Counted from the first letter of the stretch, positions 8,751-17,741 are shown. The stretch: 64,000 bases of DNA from Aliishimia sp965656085 (GCA_965656085.1 CBFHJA010000016.1:20225-84224); one strand, 5' to 3'. The notes: a model not told the origin generated them from the letters alone. Numbers and translations: made by a program.

Positions 8751-9590
8751 TTAAATTCCCAGATTGGAGCCCCAGATGGGCAGTTCGAGCCACCAGTTCC
8801 ACCATTCGGGCCAGCCTTTGGTCCAGACCGGGCCGGAGATGATGATACAGATCGCGCTCCAGAAGCCCGCGTTCAGGGCAAGGAGCAGACCGACACGGTG
8901 AATGCCGAGGGTGCCGACCGAGTAGCCGATGAAGTCGCGGAAGAAGGTGTCTTCGTGGTCCGGCGTTTTCATCTCCTCGCCCTTTTCAGGATTGGCGGCG
9001 GAGAGCACGAGCGCACCGTGAAGCGCGAGCGCGAGCGTCGTGGTGAAGAAGAAGGTCACCGCGAGCATGTGGGCCGGATTGTAATGGAAGTGCAGGTAGG
9101 CGTAGCCGGTATTGCTGACCCAGTCGAGATGGCTGAAGATGCCATAGGGAAAGCCGTGCCCCCATGCGCCCATCAGAAGCGGGCGGAAGACGACGAGCGT
9201 GACATAGGCGAAGATCGCAACGCCGAACGCGAAGGGCACGTGATAGCCCATCCCGAGCTTGCGGCAGATCTCGACTTCGCGCAGCGCCCAGCTGACGAAG
9301 GCCCCGATGGCACAGATCGTGATGATCTGCCACAGACCGCCTTCCATGAGCGGCGCGAGCCCCAGACCATAGCTGAGGTCGGGCGGCGCGATGTTGATCA
9401 GCCACGGGTTGAACGTGCCTTGCTGGGAAGCGCCCCAGAAGATCAATACGGTCCCCAAGAGGGCAAAAAAAGCGCCGGTGACGCCGAAAAACCCTACGAA
9501 GAAAGGGCCGACCCAGAAGTCGAACAGATCGCCCCCGATCAGCGTCCCTCCACGGACGCGATATTTTCTTTCGAAGCTGAGCAAGGCCAT
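8751..9590 (-). CDS. pufL: Photosynthetic reaction centre L subunit
   Basis: A 279-residue partner of PufM with five transmembrane helices. The start at MALLSFERKYRVRGG (9590) is the family start; an upstream in-frame codon is ignored. His residues in NPAHMLAVT and LALHGALVL and in GTLGIHRVG match the special-pair and iron ligands of the L subunit. pufL follows pufA after a gap of about 146 bp that contains two hairpins, the usual arrangement by which the upstream pufBA mRNA segment is stabilised relative to pufLM. Confidence 0.98.
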   Translation of the reverse strand: MALLSFERKYRVRGGTLIGGDLFDFWVGPFFVGFFGVTGAFFALLGTVLIFWGASQQGTFNPWLINIAPPDLSYGLGLAPLMEGGLWQIITICAIGAFVSWALREVEICRKLGMGYHVPFAFGVAIFAYVTLVVFRPLLMGAWGHGFPYGIFSHLDWVSNTGYAYLHFHYNPAHMLAVTFFFTTTLALALHGALVLSAANPEKGEEMKTPDHEDTFFRDFIGYSVGTLGIHRVGLLLALNAGFWSAICIIISGPVWTKGWPEWWNWWLELPIWGSNLGI

Positions 9591-9622
9591 CTTCTTATTC
9601 CTATCTGGTCTGGCCACGCAGG

Positions 9623-9638
9623 GCGCATGTGGATGCGC
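9623..9638 (-). other. Small hairpin upstream of pufL
   Basis: Perfect arms GCGCAT/ATGCGC with a four-base loop, just upstream of pufL in the pufA-pufL gap. It may contribute to mRNA segment stability or ribosome access together with the larger hairpin at 9672-9710. Confidence 0.5.
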
Positions 9639-9671
9639 GAGGTGCGGGCCGGTGAACGGTTTTGGGGTTTG

Positions 9672-9710
9672 CTGCGGGCAGGCGGGGGCGCACTGATGTC
9701 CCGCCCGCAG
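9672..9710 (-). other. pufA-pufL intercistronic stabilising hairpin
   Basis: Arms CTGCGGGC and GCCCGCAG pair perfectly, with a further GGG/CCC inside. The stem lies 27 bases after the pufA stop and is not followed by a T tract on the minus strand. In Rhodobacter an equivalent structure blocks 3'-exonucleases so that LH1 mRNA accumulates above reaction-centre mRNA; the same role is inferred here. Confidence 0.75.
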
Positions 9711-9736
9711 CGGTGTCTTGTTGCGTCAAACGGGTC

Positions 9737-9895
9737 TTACTGCGCGGATTGCGCAGCGATTTCAAACCAGTTGAAGTGCTCGGTGCTGAGCAGGACGAGG
9801 TGAATCATCGCCGCCAGCAGGAACAGGAACACGCCTTGTGCGACAAACACACGGCGGGGATCGAAGATGAGCCAGATCTTGTAGAACTTTGCCAT
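9737..9895 (-). CDS. pufA: LH1 light-harvesting protein alpha subunit
   Basis: A 52-residue antenna polypeptide beginning MAKFYKIWLIFDPRRVFVAQ. It has a single transmembrane helix with the bacteriochlorophyll-ligand His32 in AAMIHLVLLS, and Trp43 downstream in HFNWFE. It lies between pufB (14-bp gap) and the intercistronic hairpin, and its ATG follows GGAGGGA. With PufB it forms the LH1 ring round the reaction centre. Confidence 0.97.
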   Translation of the reverse strand: MAKFYKIWLIFDPRRVFVAQGVFLFLLAAMIHLVLLSTEHFNWFEIAAQSAQ

Positions 9896-9909
9896 TTGCT
9901 AATCCCTCC

Positions 9910-10059
9910 TCAGAACCACGGACGCCAGATGAACACTGCCAGGTGAGCGACAACGGCAACGGCCGAAAACAGCCAGAGCCCGCTCATGTAGACAGAGTGC
10001 AATTCTTGCGCCTGCTCGTCTGTGAGACCTGTAAAGGACAGGTCGTTTCTATCAGCCAT
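9910..10059 (-). CDS. pufB: LH1 light-harvesting protein beta subunit
   Basis: A 49-residue antenna polypeptide, MADRNDLSFTGLTDEQAQEL at its N-terminus. It has one transmembrane helix, with His21 and the bacteriochlorophyll-ligand His39 in AVVAHLAVFIW, and the typical C-terminal IWRPWF. A strong ribosome-binding site (GGAGGAA) precedes the start. It is the first antenna gene after pufQ, separated by a 153-base non-coding stretch. Confidence 0.97.
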   Translation of the reverse strand: MADRNDLSFTGLTDEQAQELHSVYMSGLWLFSAVAVVAHLAVFIWRPWF

Positions 10060-10212
10060 ATCAATTCCTCCGGAACGTTATGCTGACGCCGCGCTCCCCG
10101 CGGCTGGGTTGGGTGAGGTGGACCCCCACCCGGCTCTGCCTGCCGTTTCGGGCAGCCAGTCAGGTGATCGCTCAGGCGCACACAGGAGCGAAATTTCGGG
10201 TCGGCCTGTGGA
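10060..10212 (-). other. pufQ-pufB intercistronic region
   Basis: 153 bases without an open reading frame between pufQ and pufB. On the minus strand there are short stems (arms GGTGG/CCACC and CTGCC/GGCAG) and the pufB ribosome-binding site. In Rhodobacter sphaeroides this gap is an mRNA processing region and gives rise to the small RNA PcrL. Whether it does so here cannot be told from the sequence. Confidence 0.4.
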
Positions 10213-10449
10213 TCAGGCCGAGAAAATCATCGGCGTGATGATCCGTGCCTGGCTCCAGGCCCGGGCCACGGGGCCACGGTCGGTCAGGCTTCTGGACCGG
10301 ATGGCCGCGAGCGCCCATGTCAGGAACGCCAGCGGCAGGGCCGCCATGAAGATGATCGCGAAATAGACCATGAACTCGGTCTTTTCGTTATGGGCCTTGC
10401 GCGCCTCCGCGCCCTGTTGGGCTGGCGTGTCAGTGGTCATGTCCGTCAT
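10213..10449 (-). CDS. pufQ: PufQ, bacteriochlorophyll/LH assembly factor
   Basis: A 78-residue protein with one transmembrane segment (about residues 27-48, FMVYFAIIFMAALPLAFLTW) and the conserved C-terminal block containing ARAWSQARIITPMIF, characteristic of PufQ. Known PufQ proteins promote bacteriochlorophyll formation and assembly of the core complex. The start at 10449 follows GGGAG and overlaps the bchZ stop by four bases (ATGA), so puf translation is coupled to the bch operon upstream. A second ATG lies nine bases inside. Confidence 0.92.
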   Translation of the reverse strand: MTDMTTDTPAQQGAEARKAHNEKTEFMVYFAIIFMAALPLAFLTWALAAIRSRSLTDRGPVARAWSQARIITPMIFSA

Positions 10450-11933
10450 GTCGGATCTCCCTTGTGTGTCTCGCCATCACTTGCAGCAATGGCCGGATCG
10501 AGCGCGCGCACCGTCTCGATCACAACCCGGTCGGCACCTTGCGCCAACGCGGATTTTTCAGCGGCGTCCCGAAGGGTCTTGGCCGCGGAAATGCGTGTCA
10601 GGATGGGATGCGTCTCCACGATGCGGTCGAGCATCGCCTGCGCATCGGCATCCCATGGGAAGTCGCGCTTGAGCGTGGAGGGTGTGGCCTCCACGCTGTC
10701 CATTTCCGTGCCGAGCGGCAGGATATGGAACAGGGCGTCAAAGAGCCCGTTGCAGACTTCCTGAATCATGTAGGTCGCCCCGGCATAGCCCATGAAGGGC
10801 GTGCCCGTGGCCCGCCGGATGGCGGCGCCGGGGAAGCTGGCGGGAATGAACGCCGGGCTGGGGCCATGCCCGCCCTTGAGTTCGGCCAGATACATTTTCT
10901 CGTTGATCGAGCCCATCACGATCAGGGGCCGCTTTTGCCCCATCATCGCACGGACTTCCTCGTTGTTCGTCTTCTTCCCGGCGGTCCGGGCGACCGCGAA
11001 GGCACAGGGCAGGCCCATGTCTTCTTCGAGGAAGAGCCGGATGCCCCGCGCATAGGTCTCATTGGCCACGATCGCGAAGGACGCGGTGGCAAAGAAGTCC
11101 TGCGTGACGGAGCGCCACAGATCCCAGACGGGCTTCAGCGTGGAGTGTTTCTCCCGCTGGATAAAAGGTTCGGGATCGAGGCCCACCAAACTCCCCAGTG
11201 CGCGCAGGAATTTGGTAGTGCTCTCGACCCCTATCGGCGCTTGCAGGTATGGCTTGGCAAGAAGCTCACACAATCCGCGTCCGAATTCGCGGTACATGCA
11301 GATATTCACGTCTGCATTGACCAGATTACGCATTTCGCCGACATGGGCGCCGAGCGGCATCACCATGTTGACCTCGCAGCCGATTCCTTCGACCAGTCTG
11401 CGGATCTCGGCCAGATCCGATGGCATGTTGAACGTGCCATACATCGGACCCAGAATATTGACGCGAGGACGCGCACCTTCCTCGCGTTTCTTCTCGGGCG
11501 GCATCCGACCTTTGGTCATGCCGAACTCCGTGAAAATCCATGTCATCGCGCGGTCCGCAGCTTCCCACTGATCTTCATCAATGGTGCGCGGCAGGAAGCG
11601 CTGAATATTGGTGCCTTGCGGGGTCACACCGCCGCCGATCATTTCGGCAATCGAGCCGGTCACGACAACGGCGGGCAAAGCCGGATCGAGCACTTTCCAC
11701 GCCCGCTCCATCGCCTCTTCGGTGCCCTGACCCATCTCTTCTTCGCCGAGCCCGGTCACAACGATCGGCAACTCATGGGGCGGCAGCGCGTCGGTATAGT
11801 GTAGCACCGAGGTCACGGGCAGGTTCTCGCACCCGACCGGTCCGTCGATGACACATTGCAGACCTTTGACGGCGCAGAACGCGTAGATCGCCCCCCAGTA
11901 TCCGCCGGCTCTATCGTGATCGGTGATCAGCAT
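10446..11933 (-). CDS. bchZ: Chlorophyllide a reductase subunit Z
   Basis: This 495-residue nitrogenase-like catalytic component, with BchY, forms the heterotetramer that reduces ring B of chlorophyllide a to the bacteriochlorin; BchX donates electrons. Conserved features are DHDRAGGYWGAIYAFCAVKG at the N-terminus with cluster-ligand Cys residues, VDGPVGCENLPV-type sequence and VVVTGSIAEMIGGG. The gene overlaps pufQ by four bases. It is separated from bchY by 133 bases that hold a GCCATAC repeat array, unusual in an operon whose other junctions overlap. Confidence 0.96.
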   Translation of the reverse strand: MLITDHDRAGGYWGAIYAFCAVKGLQCVIDGPVGCENLPVTSVLHYTDALPPHELPIVVTGLGEEEMGQGTEEAMERAWKVLDPALPAVVVTGSIAEMIGGGVTPQGTNIQRFLPRTIDEDQWEAADRAMTWIFTEFGMTKGRMPPEKKREEGARPRVNILGPMYGTFNMPSDLAEIRRLVEGIGCEVNMVMPLGAHVGEMRNLVNADVNICMYREFGRGLCELLAKPYLQAPIGVESTTKFLRALGSLVGLDPEPFIQREKHSTLKPVWDLWRSVTQDFFATASFAIVANETYARGIRLFLEEDMGLPCAFAVARTAGKKTNNEEVRAMMGQKRPLIVMGSINEKMYLAELKGGHGPSPAFIPASFPGAAIRRATGTPFMGYAGATYMIQEVCNGLFDALFHILPLGTEMDSVEATPSTLKRDFPWDADAQAMLDRIVETHPILTRISAAKTLRDAAEKSALAQGADRVVIETVRALDPAIAASDGETHKGDPT

Positions 11934-11988
11934 CAGACTGGACCTCCCGCACAGATGTTGGCTTTCAGCGCAGAGCGGTGCGTAGATC

Positions 11989-12032
11989 GCGTATGTACAA
12001 CTGCCATACGCGTGCCATACGCGGAGCCATAC
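11989..12032. repeat. GCCATAC repeat array, copy A (bchY-bchZ gap)
   Basis: Three GCCATAC units start at 12003, 12014 and 12026 (11- and 12-bp steps), preceded by GCGTATG at 11989, which pairs with CATACGC at 12005-12011 across a nine-base loop. The same architecture occurs in copy B (30255-30306, reverse orientation), and similar units in copy C (63801-63850). It sits between the bchY stop and bchZ start. Function unknown. Confidence 0.8.
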
Positions 12033-12066
12033 ACAATCTGGCAGGGTATTTCGGAGCCAAAACGCA

Positions 12067-13629
12067 TCAGATCATCTCCGCCGCTTTGGCCGCTTTCGCC
12101 TGCCGTTCGAGCTTCTTGAGGTTCTGGTTCCGGAACTGCGGTTGCAGGTTCGGATCGCCCTCCCAGACACCCGCCGTGTCACCTTCACCGACCCCCTCGA
12201 AGAACGCCTTCATGTGGTCCATACGGCCCTTGTTGGCGATGGCCGCGTTAACAACCTGGCCCAATGAGCCCGCACCAGCTGGACCCATCAGGGGCCGCGC
12301 CGAAATGAGGTTCGTGAAGTAAAGCGACGGGATGCCAAGCTCCTTGCCCTTCTGCACCACGGGCGTCGTGCCAATGGCCAGATCGGGCTGGAACGCTTCC
12401 ATTGCCGCACAATCGTCTTCCAGCGAGGCGCGGAATTTGACCTCAGCGCCATGAGCGCGCAGCCACTCCGCATCTTCCTGATTATAAGGCGTTTTCGGGC
12501 AGGCTGTTCCCACATAGGGGATCTCCGCCCCGCTCTCGATGAGCAGCCGGGCGACCAGCAATTCGGAGCCTTCGTAGCCCGACAGCGTGATCCGGCCGTT
12601 GACCGGAACGCTCGCCAGAGCGCCTTCGATGGCAGGCTTGAACATGTTCTGCGCCGCCGCGATCGTGTCTGCTGGCAGGCCAAACGAATTCCCGATGGCG
12701 CTTAACCAATTCATCGTGCCGTCGAGCCCCACCGGAGCCGAGCCCAGCACGGGACGGCCAGCCGCTTCGAACTCACGGATCGCTGCCGTGTAAAACGGAT
12801 GGATCGCCGCCACCGCGCCGCAATCGAGCGCCGCATAAAGCTCGCGCCACTCCCGGCACGGCACAACAGGCCCCGCAGCGAGTCCCAATGGCGCCAAAAG
12901 TTGTCCGATAACAATGGGATCCGCCGGGAACATCTCCCCCAGCAAGGTCACCGTCGGACGGTCGGATTTCCCCGACGCAGGCGCCTGCACCGGCCCCGCT
13001 TCGACTTCCTTGCGGGCGTAATTCAGCATCGCGCCGGCGAGCACATCCTTGGCTTCCGCATGGGTCGGAACCCCGAAGCCCGGCACGTCGATCCCGACGA
13101 TGCGCACCCCGTTGATCTCTTCCGGCAAAAGCCGCAGAGGAACCCCGGAAGCCGTTGGAACACAAAGGTTTGTCACGACAATCGCGTCGTATTTGTCGGG
13201 GTCCGCGAGGTCATGCACGCTCTCGCGGATGTCCTCGAAAAGCTTGCCGGTGACCAGCGTTTCGGAGTTGAACGGCACATAGCCGACAGACCGGCGCGCA
13301 CCGTAGAAATGGCTCACGAAGGTCAGCCCGTAGACGCAGCAGGCGGACCCGCTGAGCACAGTCGCCACACGGCGCATCCGAAGACCCACGCGCAGCGAGC
13401 CAAAGGCCGGACACATCGATTGCGGCTTGTCATGCGGCCCTTGCGGATAGTCCTTGGCGAACTGCTCCAAGAGCTCCCCATTGGCCATTTCCGCGGCCTT
13501 CTTCATCTCGCTTCCGGAATGGCAGCCCAGTCCGGGCGCCTCGGCGGTCAGCGGCGTGTCGGCCTCACGCGGGTGGCCCTTGGTCACCTCGACGTCAGCC
13601 GCGCCGTCATATGTGACTTCATCGCTCAT
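12067..13629 (-). CDS. bchY: Chlorophyllide a reductase subunit Y
   Basis: A 520-residue nitrogenase-like subunit that pairs with BchZ. The N-terminal region has GLGCHSGSEMKKAAEMANG and PQSMCPAFGSLR with Cys residues for the iron-sulfur cluster, and SGSACCVYGLTFVSHFYGARRS follows. The start at 13629 overlaps the bchX stop by four bases. It is transcribed from the bchC/crtF region toward pufQ as part of the bchCXYZ-puf superoperon. Confidence 0.96.
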   Translation of the reverse strand: MSDEVTYDGAADVEVTKGHPREADTPLTAEAPGLGCHSGSEMKKAAEMANGELLEQFAKDYPQGPHDKPQSMCPAFGSLRVGLRMRRVATVLSGSACCVYGLTFVSHFYGARRSVGYVPFNSETLVTGKLFEDIRESVHDLADPDKYDAIVVTNLCVPTASGVPLRLLPEEINGVRIVGIDVPGFGVPTHAEAKDVLAGAMLNYARKEVEAGPVQAPASGKSDRPTVTLLGEMFPADPIVIGQLLAPLGLAAGPVVPCREWRELYAALDCGAVAAIHPFYTAAIREFEAAGRPVLGSAPVGLDGTMNWLSAIGNSFGLPADTIAAAQNMFKPAIEGALASVPVNGRITLSGYEGSELLVARLLIESGAEIPYVGTACPKTPYNQEDAEWLRAHGAEVKFRASLEDDCAAMEAFQPDLAIGTTPVVQKGKELGIPSLYFTNLISARPLMGPAGAGSLGQVVNAAIANKGRMDHMKAFFEGVGEGDTAGVWEGDPNLQPQFRNQNLKKLERQAKAAKAAEMI

Positions 13630-14654
13630 GCTTCGTCGTACACCACTTCTAGGGTCGCTTTAGGCGCTGCATTCTTGCCGCGCATGTCTGTGTCTGTTGC
13701 GGGCTCCAGCACCACACCGGCACCTGTCTCGGAGCCATCGAAGAGCTCCAGAAGCCCATCCTGGCTGAGAGGTGTGGGACGTATCGGCGGAGCGTCGGCC
13801 ACGTTCAGACCAAGCTCTTCGAACAGAGCACCCCAATGGCTCGCAGCCGTTCCGACAATCTGGTAATTGGCGGATTTCTTGCGCAGGTCGTCATCCTGCG
13901 GGATCGACGCGAGCACTGGAATATTCACAGCTTCCGCAAAGGCTTGCGCCTCACCAGAGCCGTCATCCTTATTGATCACGAGCCCCGCGACGCCGACATT
14001 TCCACCCAGACGGCGGAAGTACTCCACCGCCGAGCACACATTGTTGGCGACATAGAGGGACTGCAGGTCATTGGACCCGACAAGGATCACTTTCTGAGCC
14101 ATATCCCTTGCGATCGGCAGACCGAAACCGCCGCAAACAACGTCTCCGAGAAAGTCCAAGAGTACAAAATCGAAGTCCCAATCGTGGAAGCCCAGCTTTT
14201 CCAGAAGCTCGAAGCCATGGATGATCCCCCGACCACCACAGCCCCGGCCCACTTCCGGCCCGCCAAGCTCCATTGCAAACACCCCGCCACGCTTGAAGCA
14301 CACATCGCCAATCGCGACTTCTTCGCCGGCGAGTTTCTTCTTCGTGGAGGTTTCGATGATCGTCGGGCAGGCCTTGCCGCCGAAGAGCAGCGAGGTTGTG
14401 TCCGATTTCGGATCGCAGCCGATGAGCAGCACGCGTTTGCCCTGCTCGGCCATCATGTGGCTGAGATTTGCGAGCGTGAAGGACTTGCCGATACCGCCCT
14501 TGCCATAGATCGCGATGATCTGGGTTTTCTTGGTGGCTTCGGCGGGGATCACGTCGGCGAGGTCTTCGTTCGCCTCATCGCGGAGCCGCTGGTCGAAATC
14601 CTTCAGATTTGGTACGTCACGCGCTTCCGCGTGCTTTTCTATCTCGTCTTTCAC
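13626..14654 (-). CDS. bchX: Chlorophyllide a reductase iron protein subunit X
   Basis: A 342-residue NifH-like ATPase that delivers electrons to BchYZ. The P-loop is YGKGGIGKSFT; cluster Cys residues occur in GRGCGGRG and GDVVCGGFG; IGCDPKSDTTSLLFGG is the family switch region. An N-terminal extension of about 45 residues before the P-loop distinguishes BchX from BchL. It overlaps both bchC (4 bp) and bchY (4 bp). Confidence 0.97.
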   Translation of the reverse strand: MKDEIEKHAEARDVPNLKDFDQRLRDEANEDLADVIPAEATKKTQIIAIYGKGGIGKSFTLANLSHMMAEQGKRVLLIGCDPKSDTTSLLFGGKACPTIIETSTKKKLAGEEVAIGDVCFKRGGVFAMELGGPEVGRGCGGRGIIHGFELLEKLGFHDWDFDFVLLDFLGDVVCGGFGLPIARDMAQKVILVGSNDLQSLYVANNVCSAVEYFRRLGGNVGVAGLVINKDDGSGEAQAFAEAVNIPVLASIPQDDDLRKKSANYQIVGTAASHWGALFEELGLNVADAPPIRPTPLSQDGLLELFDGSETGAGVVLEPATDTDMRGKNAAPKATLEVVYDEA

Positions 14655-15592
14655 GCCGAATGCTCCCAGTTCAGAATCATCTTCAAGCAGGCCGGGTCGT
14701 CGAAGGCCGTGGCATAGGCCTCCGGCGCGTCGGCTGCCGGTTTGCGGTGGGTAATCAACCCGTCGAGGCTGAGCGCTCCACTTTCCACGAGGGCCCGGGT
14801 CGCGATCAGGTCATTGCGCTCCCATTCAGCGGCAACGCGCAGGCGGGCCTCCTTCATGAAGGCGGGCGGGAAGGCGAAGCTGAGTGGCGCGGTGTAAAAG
14901 CCCGCAAGGACGATCTCGCCACCCTTGCGGATACGGCCGATCAGATCGTTGAGAAGCGCGCCGTTACCGGAGGCGTCATAGACCGAGTTGTAGTCGCGGC
15001 ACGTGTCTTCGTCGGGATCCTTGACCTCATAACCCTCCGCCCCAAGGCGGCGAGCTGGGTCGATTTCCCAAACGGTCGGCGCAGGTGCGCCCGCGGCAAT
15101 CGTGAGGCGCGCCAGCAGGCGGCCCAGCACACCATGACCGACGATCAGGTCCGGTACGGATTTGTTTAGACCAGCCATTGCGTGGCGCGCCGTGGCGGCG
15201 AGGGCGAGAAGAGCGCCTTCGGCTCCAAGCGCGGCATCTATTCGGGTGACGCGCTCGCTGTCTGTGACAACCCGACTTGCGGCGCCGCCGAACAGCCCGA
15301 ACGCACCTTCGTAGCAATTGGCACCAGGCACGAAGACCCGCTCGCCAACCTTGAAACCAGTCATCGAGCCAGCCTCGACCACCTCGCCGGCGGCCTCGTA
15401 GCCGGGCACGAGCGGGTAGCCCATTCCGGGAAAGGGCGGCATGTCGCCGGTCCAGAAGAGCTTTTCGGTTCCGGTTGAGATGCCCGAATGTGTGATGTCC
15501 ACGACAAGGTCCGTCGGCCCGGGTGCCGTGAGCGCCAGCTCGGACACGCCCAGGTCGCGGGGACCTCTCAGGATGACGGCAGATGTGCGCAC
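14651..15592 (-). CDS. bchC: Bacteriochlorophyllide a dehydrogenase
   Basis: A 313-residue zinc-type alcohol dehydrogenase-fold protein that oxidises the C3 1-hydroxyethyl group of 3-hydroxyethyl bacteriochlorophyllide to acetyl. Seen are GISTGTEKLFWTGDMPPFPGMG, GYEAAGEVVEAG and a Rossmann-like DLIVGHGVLGRLL. It is the first gene of the bchCXYZ-pufQBALMC run. Two PpsR boxes lie 70-113 bp upstream, at 15662-15705. The ATG at 15592 is the only good start. Confidence 0.95.
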   Translation of the reverse strand: MRTSAVILRGPRDLGVSELALTAPGPTDLVVDITHSGISTGTEKLFWTGDMPPFPGMGYPLVPGYEAAGEVVEAGSMTGFKVGERVFVPGANCYEGAFGLFGGAASRVVTDSERVTRIDAALGAEGALLALAATARHAMAGLNKSVPDLIVGHGVLGRLLARLTIAAGAPAPTVWEIDPARRLGAEGYEVKDPDEDTCRDYNSVYDASGNGALLNDLIGRIRKGGEIVLAGFYTAPLSFAFPPAFMKEARLRVAAEWERNDLIATRALVESGALSLDGLITHRKPAADAPEAYATAFDDPACLKMILNWEHSA

Positions 15593-15661
15593 GGTTGGCT
15601 CCTCGTTTGTGCCGGTTGCGAGATGGTCTTGAGAGACTCACTTCGCTTTGGCGTCTTCATG

Positions 15662-15679
15662 TGTCAGTTTAACCTGACA
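15662..15679. promoter_or_regulatory. PpsR/CrtJ box, bchC promoter, site 1
   Basis: TGTCAGTTTAACCTGACA is a perfect TGT-N12-ACA palindrome. It is separated by 8 bp from site 2, the tandem spacing known for cooperative CrtJ binding at the Rhodobacter capsulatus bchC promoter. Confidence 0.88.
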
Positions 15680-15687
15680 GTCTTGCA

Positions 15688-15705
15688 TGTCAAATTATTT
15701 AGACA
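15688..15705. promoter_or_regulatory. PpsR/CrtJ box, bchC promoter, site 2
   Basis: TGTCAAATTATTTAGACA is a perfect TGT-N12-ACA palindrome, 8 bp from site 1 and 10 bp beyond the crtF stop. The AT-rich centre could also hold promoter elements for bchC. Confidence 0.88.
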
Positions 15706-15715
15706 ACTATTTTGT

Positions 15716-16855
15716 CTAGATTGGCTTACGCGCTGTCAAAACACGCGTGACATACGGGCGAAGCGGTTTTGGGGCCTCGAATTGCTCGAACCCAACCGCT
15801 CGGCACATCGCCTCGATCTCTTCGGCAGAGCGCGCGCGGCCGGTTTGCATCGCCATGGTGTAAAACGCGAAATACACATCGCCGCTGATATCGGGACGCG
15901 CCCCGCCACCCATCGGCTCGGATACGATCAACCGCCCGCCCGGGGGCAGAGCCGCGAATACTTTGGCGAGCAGAGCCTCGACAGTTGCATCCGCATGATC
16001 GTAGAGCACCCGGATCAGAGAAATCGTGTCCGCGCCTTCCGGCAATGGATCATCGCGGAACGAGCCCGCGTGAATACTTGCGTGCCCCGGCAGACCGGCC
16101 TCGGCAAAGGCCTGTGGCGCCGTGGCGACCACGTGCTCCAGATCGAACAAATCCAGAGAAATATCGGGCTGCGCACCTGCAACGGCCCGAAGAAACGCTC
16201 CCGTCCCTCCGCCGATATCGAGTAACCGCGTTACACCACGGAAATCCACTTGCCGCAGTGTGTCCTGCGCGACGAGCACCTGGCTTTGTGTCATCAGGTC
16301 CGAATAGGTCTGCGCGACCTCGGGATCCTCGACCTGTGCCGCGCCGAACACATAGGGCCAGAACTGCGAAAGCTCGGTTTCTTCTGGCCCGCGCAGCAGC
16401 GCCACCGGGTCTTCGAGATCGCGGTAGAATGCCTTGTGGTGGCGAATCATCGCCTGCAAGCCCGGTACCCCTAGCAACGCCGCGCCCTGGCGTGCGAGCG
16501 CAAAGGACCCGTTCCGGCGGCGCTTGAGAAGATGCATTGCTGCTCCGGCCTGAAGCAGGACTGTCATGCGCGGCGCCGGTATACCGGTTTCACGGCCGAG
16601 CATTTCGGGCGACTTCGGCCCACCGCGCAACCGCTCGAAAACATGCAGCTCGACCAGCGCCATCAGCGCCTGGCTTTGCACAAAGCCCTGAACGACATTG
16701 AACAGCGCTTGCCCATCGGCGCGCGCGCGGGCCCGGGTGAACGGAAAATGCGCGGCCCAGCGTTGGAACCCCGGGCGCGCCACGAGGCGATTCAGCCAGC
16801 CGCCGCGCCAATCGGGAAACTCACCGGCCAGATCAGACCCCGTCAGATCAGACAT
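15716..16855 (-). CDS. crtF: Demethylspheroidene O-methyltransferase
   Basis: A 379-residue SAM-dependent methyltransferase that methylates the C1 hydroxyl of acyclic carotenoids (spheroidene pathway). The SAM site is LLDIGGGTGAFLRAV; an N-terminal winged-helix dimerisation region precedes it, as in other O-methyltransferases of the caffeate/acetylserotonin type. The start at MSDLTGSD (16855) overlaps the crtE stop by eight bases. The stop is 10 bp from a PpsR box of bchC, so crtEF transcripts can read into bchC-puf. Confidence 0.93.
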   Translation of the reverse strand: MSDLTGSDLAGEFPDWRGGWLNRLVARPGFQRWAAHFPFTRARARADGQALFNVVQGFVQSQALMALVELHVFERLRGGPKSPEMLGRETGIPAPRMTVLLQAGAAMHLLKRRRNGSFALARQGAALLGVPGLQAMIRHHKAFYRDLEDPVALLRGPEETELSQFWPYVFGAAQVEDPEVAQTYSDLMTQSQVLVAQDTLRQVDFRGVTRLLDIGGGTGAFLRAVAGAQPDISLDLFDLEHVVATAPQAFAEAGLPGHASIHAGSFRDDPLPEGADTISLIRVLYDHADATVEALLAKVFAALPPGGRLIVSEPMGGGARPDISGDVYFAFYTMAMQTGRARSAEEIEAMCRAVGFEQFEAPKPLRPYVTRVLTARKPI

Positions 16856-17720
16856 TGTGGCGACTCGGCACGACCGGCGTGACCTTCTCGGCATAAGCCT
16901 GCACCATTTGCGCCAATTGCGCTTCACCCCGGCAGGACGGGATCGACGCGATGGCCCCGCTGAGAATGTCTTTCAGACGCTTGATCGCACCCTCCACGCC
17001 AAGCTGCGACACAGCATTGGGGCGCCCATGCAGATCATCCTGTCCGGCGGGCTTGCCAAGCGCGTCCGCGTCATAGAGCGCGTCGCGCAGATCGTCGGCG
17101 ACCTGAAACGCCTCACCGATACGCGCACCAAGTTCCATCCAGGGCTCAGCCTCTTGCCCAGCAGCTACGGCCCCCATCTGAGTGGCGGCAATGAAGAGCG
17201 CACCGGTCTTGGCCTGATGATAGGCAGAAAGGTCGACGACCTCTTCACTCTCCCACCCTTGTCCGGCGCAGATGCCGCCGGGCATGCCCGTGCGCTGTGC
17301 CAGAATGGTAATGAGTTGAGCGACCCGGCCCGGTGCAAGATGCGACTCGCGTGCGAGCACCTCGAAGGCCAGCACGATCAGGCTGTCTCCGGTCAGGACC
17401 GCGAGCGGCTCGGAGTACTTGCGATGGACGGTTGGCTTGCCCCGGCGCATGTCGGCGTCGTCGAAACAGGGCAGATCGTCATGCACGAGCGAGGCGCAAT
17501 GGATCAATTCCAGCGCGGAGGCGGCGGCATTCGACAGGCGGGGCTGGTCATCGCCGCAGGCCAAAGCCACCGAAAGAAGGATTGTGGGACGGATTCGCGC
17601 GCCCCCCGGAGCGGTTGCATAGTCAAGCGCAGATGACAGTTTCCCGGGGACGGGACCGCGCCCTTGCCCAAGCAAAATCGCAGCGTTTACAGCCTCTTCA
17701 ATACGGGGCGTGAGGGGCAT
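16848..17720 (-). CDS. crtE: Geranylgeranyl diphosphate synthase
   Basis: A 290-residue polyprenyl synthase making GGPP for carotenoid and phytyl side chains. The first Asp-rich motif is DDLPCFDDADMRRG and the second is DDLRDALYD in FQVADDLRD. The start at MPLTPRIEEAV (17720) follows AAGGA; the longer frame would run into the promoter region with its PpsR boxes. It is the first gene of crtEF and divergent from crtD. A second, shorter-chain type synthase gene, ispA, lies at 59980-60849. Confidence 0.93.
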   Translation of the reverse strand: MPLTPRIEEAVNAAILLGQGRGPVPGKLSSALDYATAPGGARIRPTILLSVALACGDDQPRLSNAAASALELIHCASLVHDDLPCFDDADMRRGKPTVHRKYSEPLAVLTGDSLIVLAFEVLARESHLAPGRVAQLITILAQRTGMPGGICAGQGWESEEVVDLSAYHQAKTGALFIAATQMGAVAAGQEAEPWMELGARIGEAFQVADDLRDALYDADALGKPAGQDDLHGRPNAVSQLGVEGAIKRLKDILSGAIASIPSCRGEAQLAQMVQAYAEKVTPVVPSRHNV

Positions 17721-17741
17721 GAGCGGTCCTTTCCAGAGCGG

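Noticed and set aside
7626..9803. 725-codon open frame on the plus strand
   Set aside because: It is antisense to pufM and pufL, whose protein sequences are unmistakable; the composition is that of a mirror frame.
11989..12032. CRISPR array
   Set aside because: Units are only 7 bp with 4-5 bp between; no spacer-sized unique sequence and no cas genes in the window.
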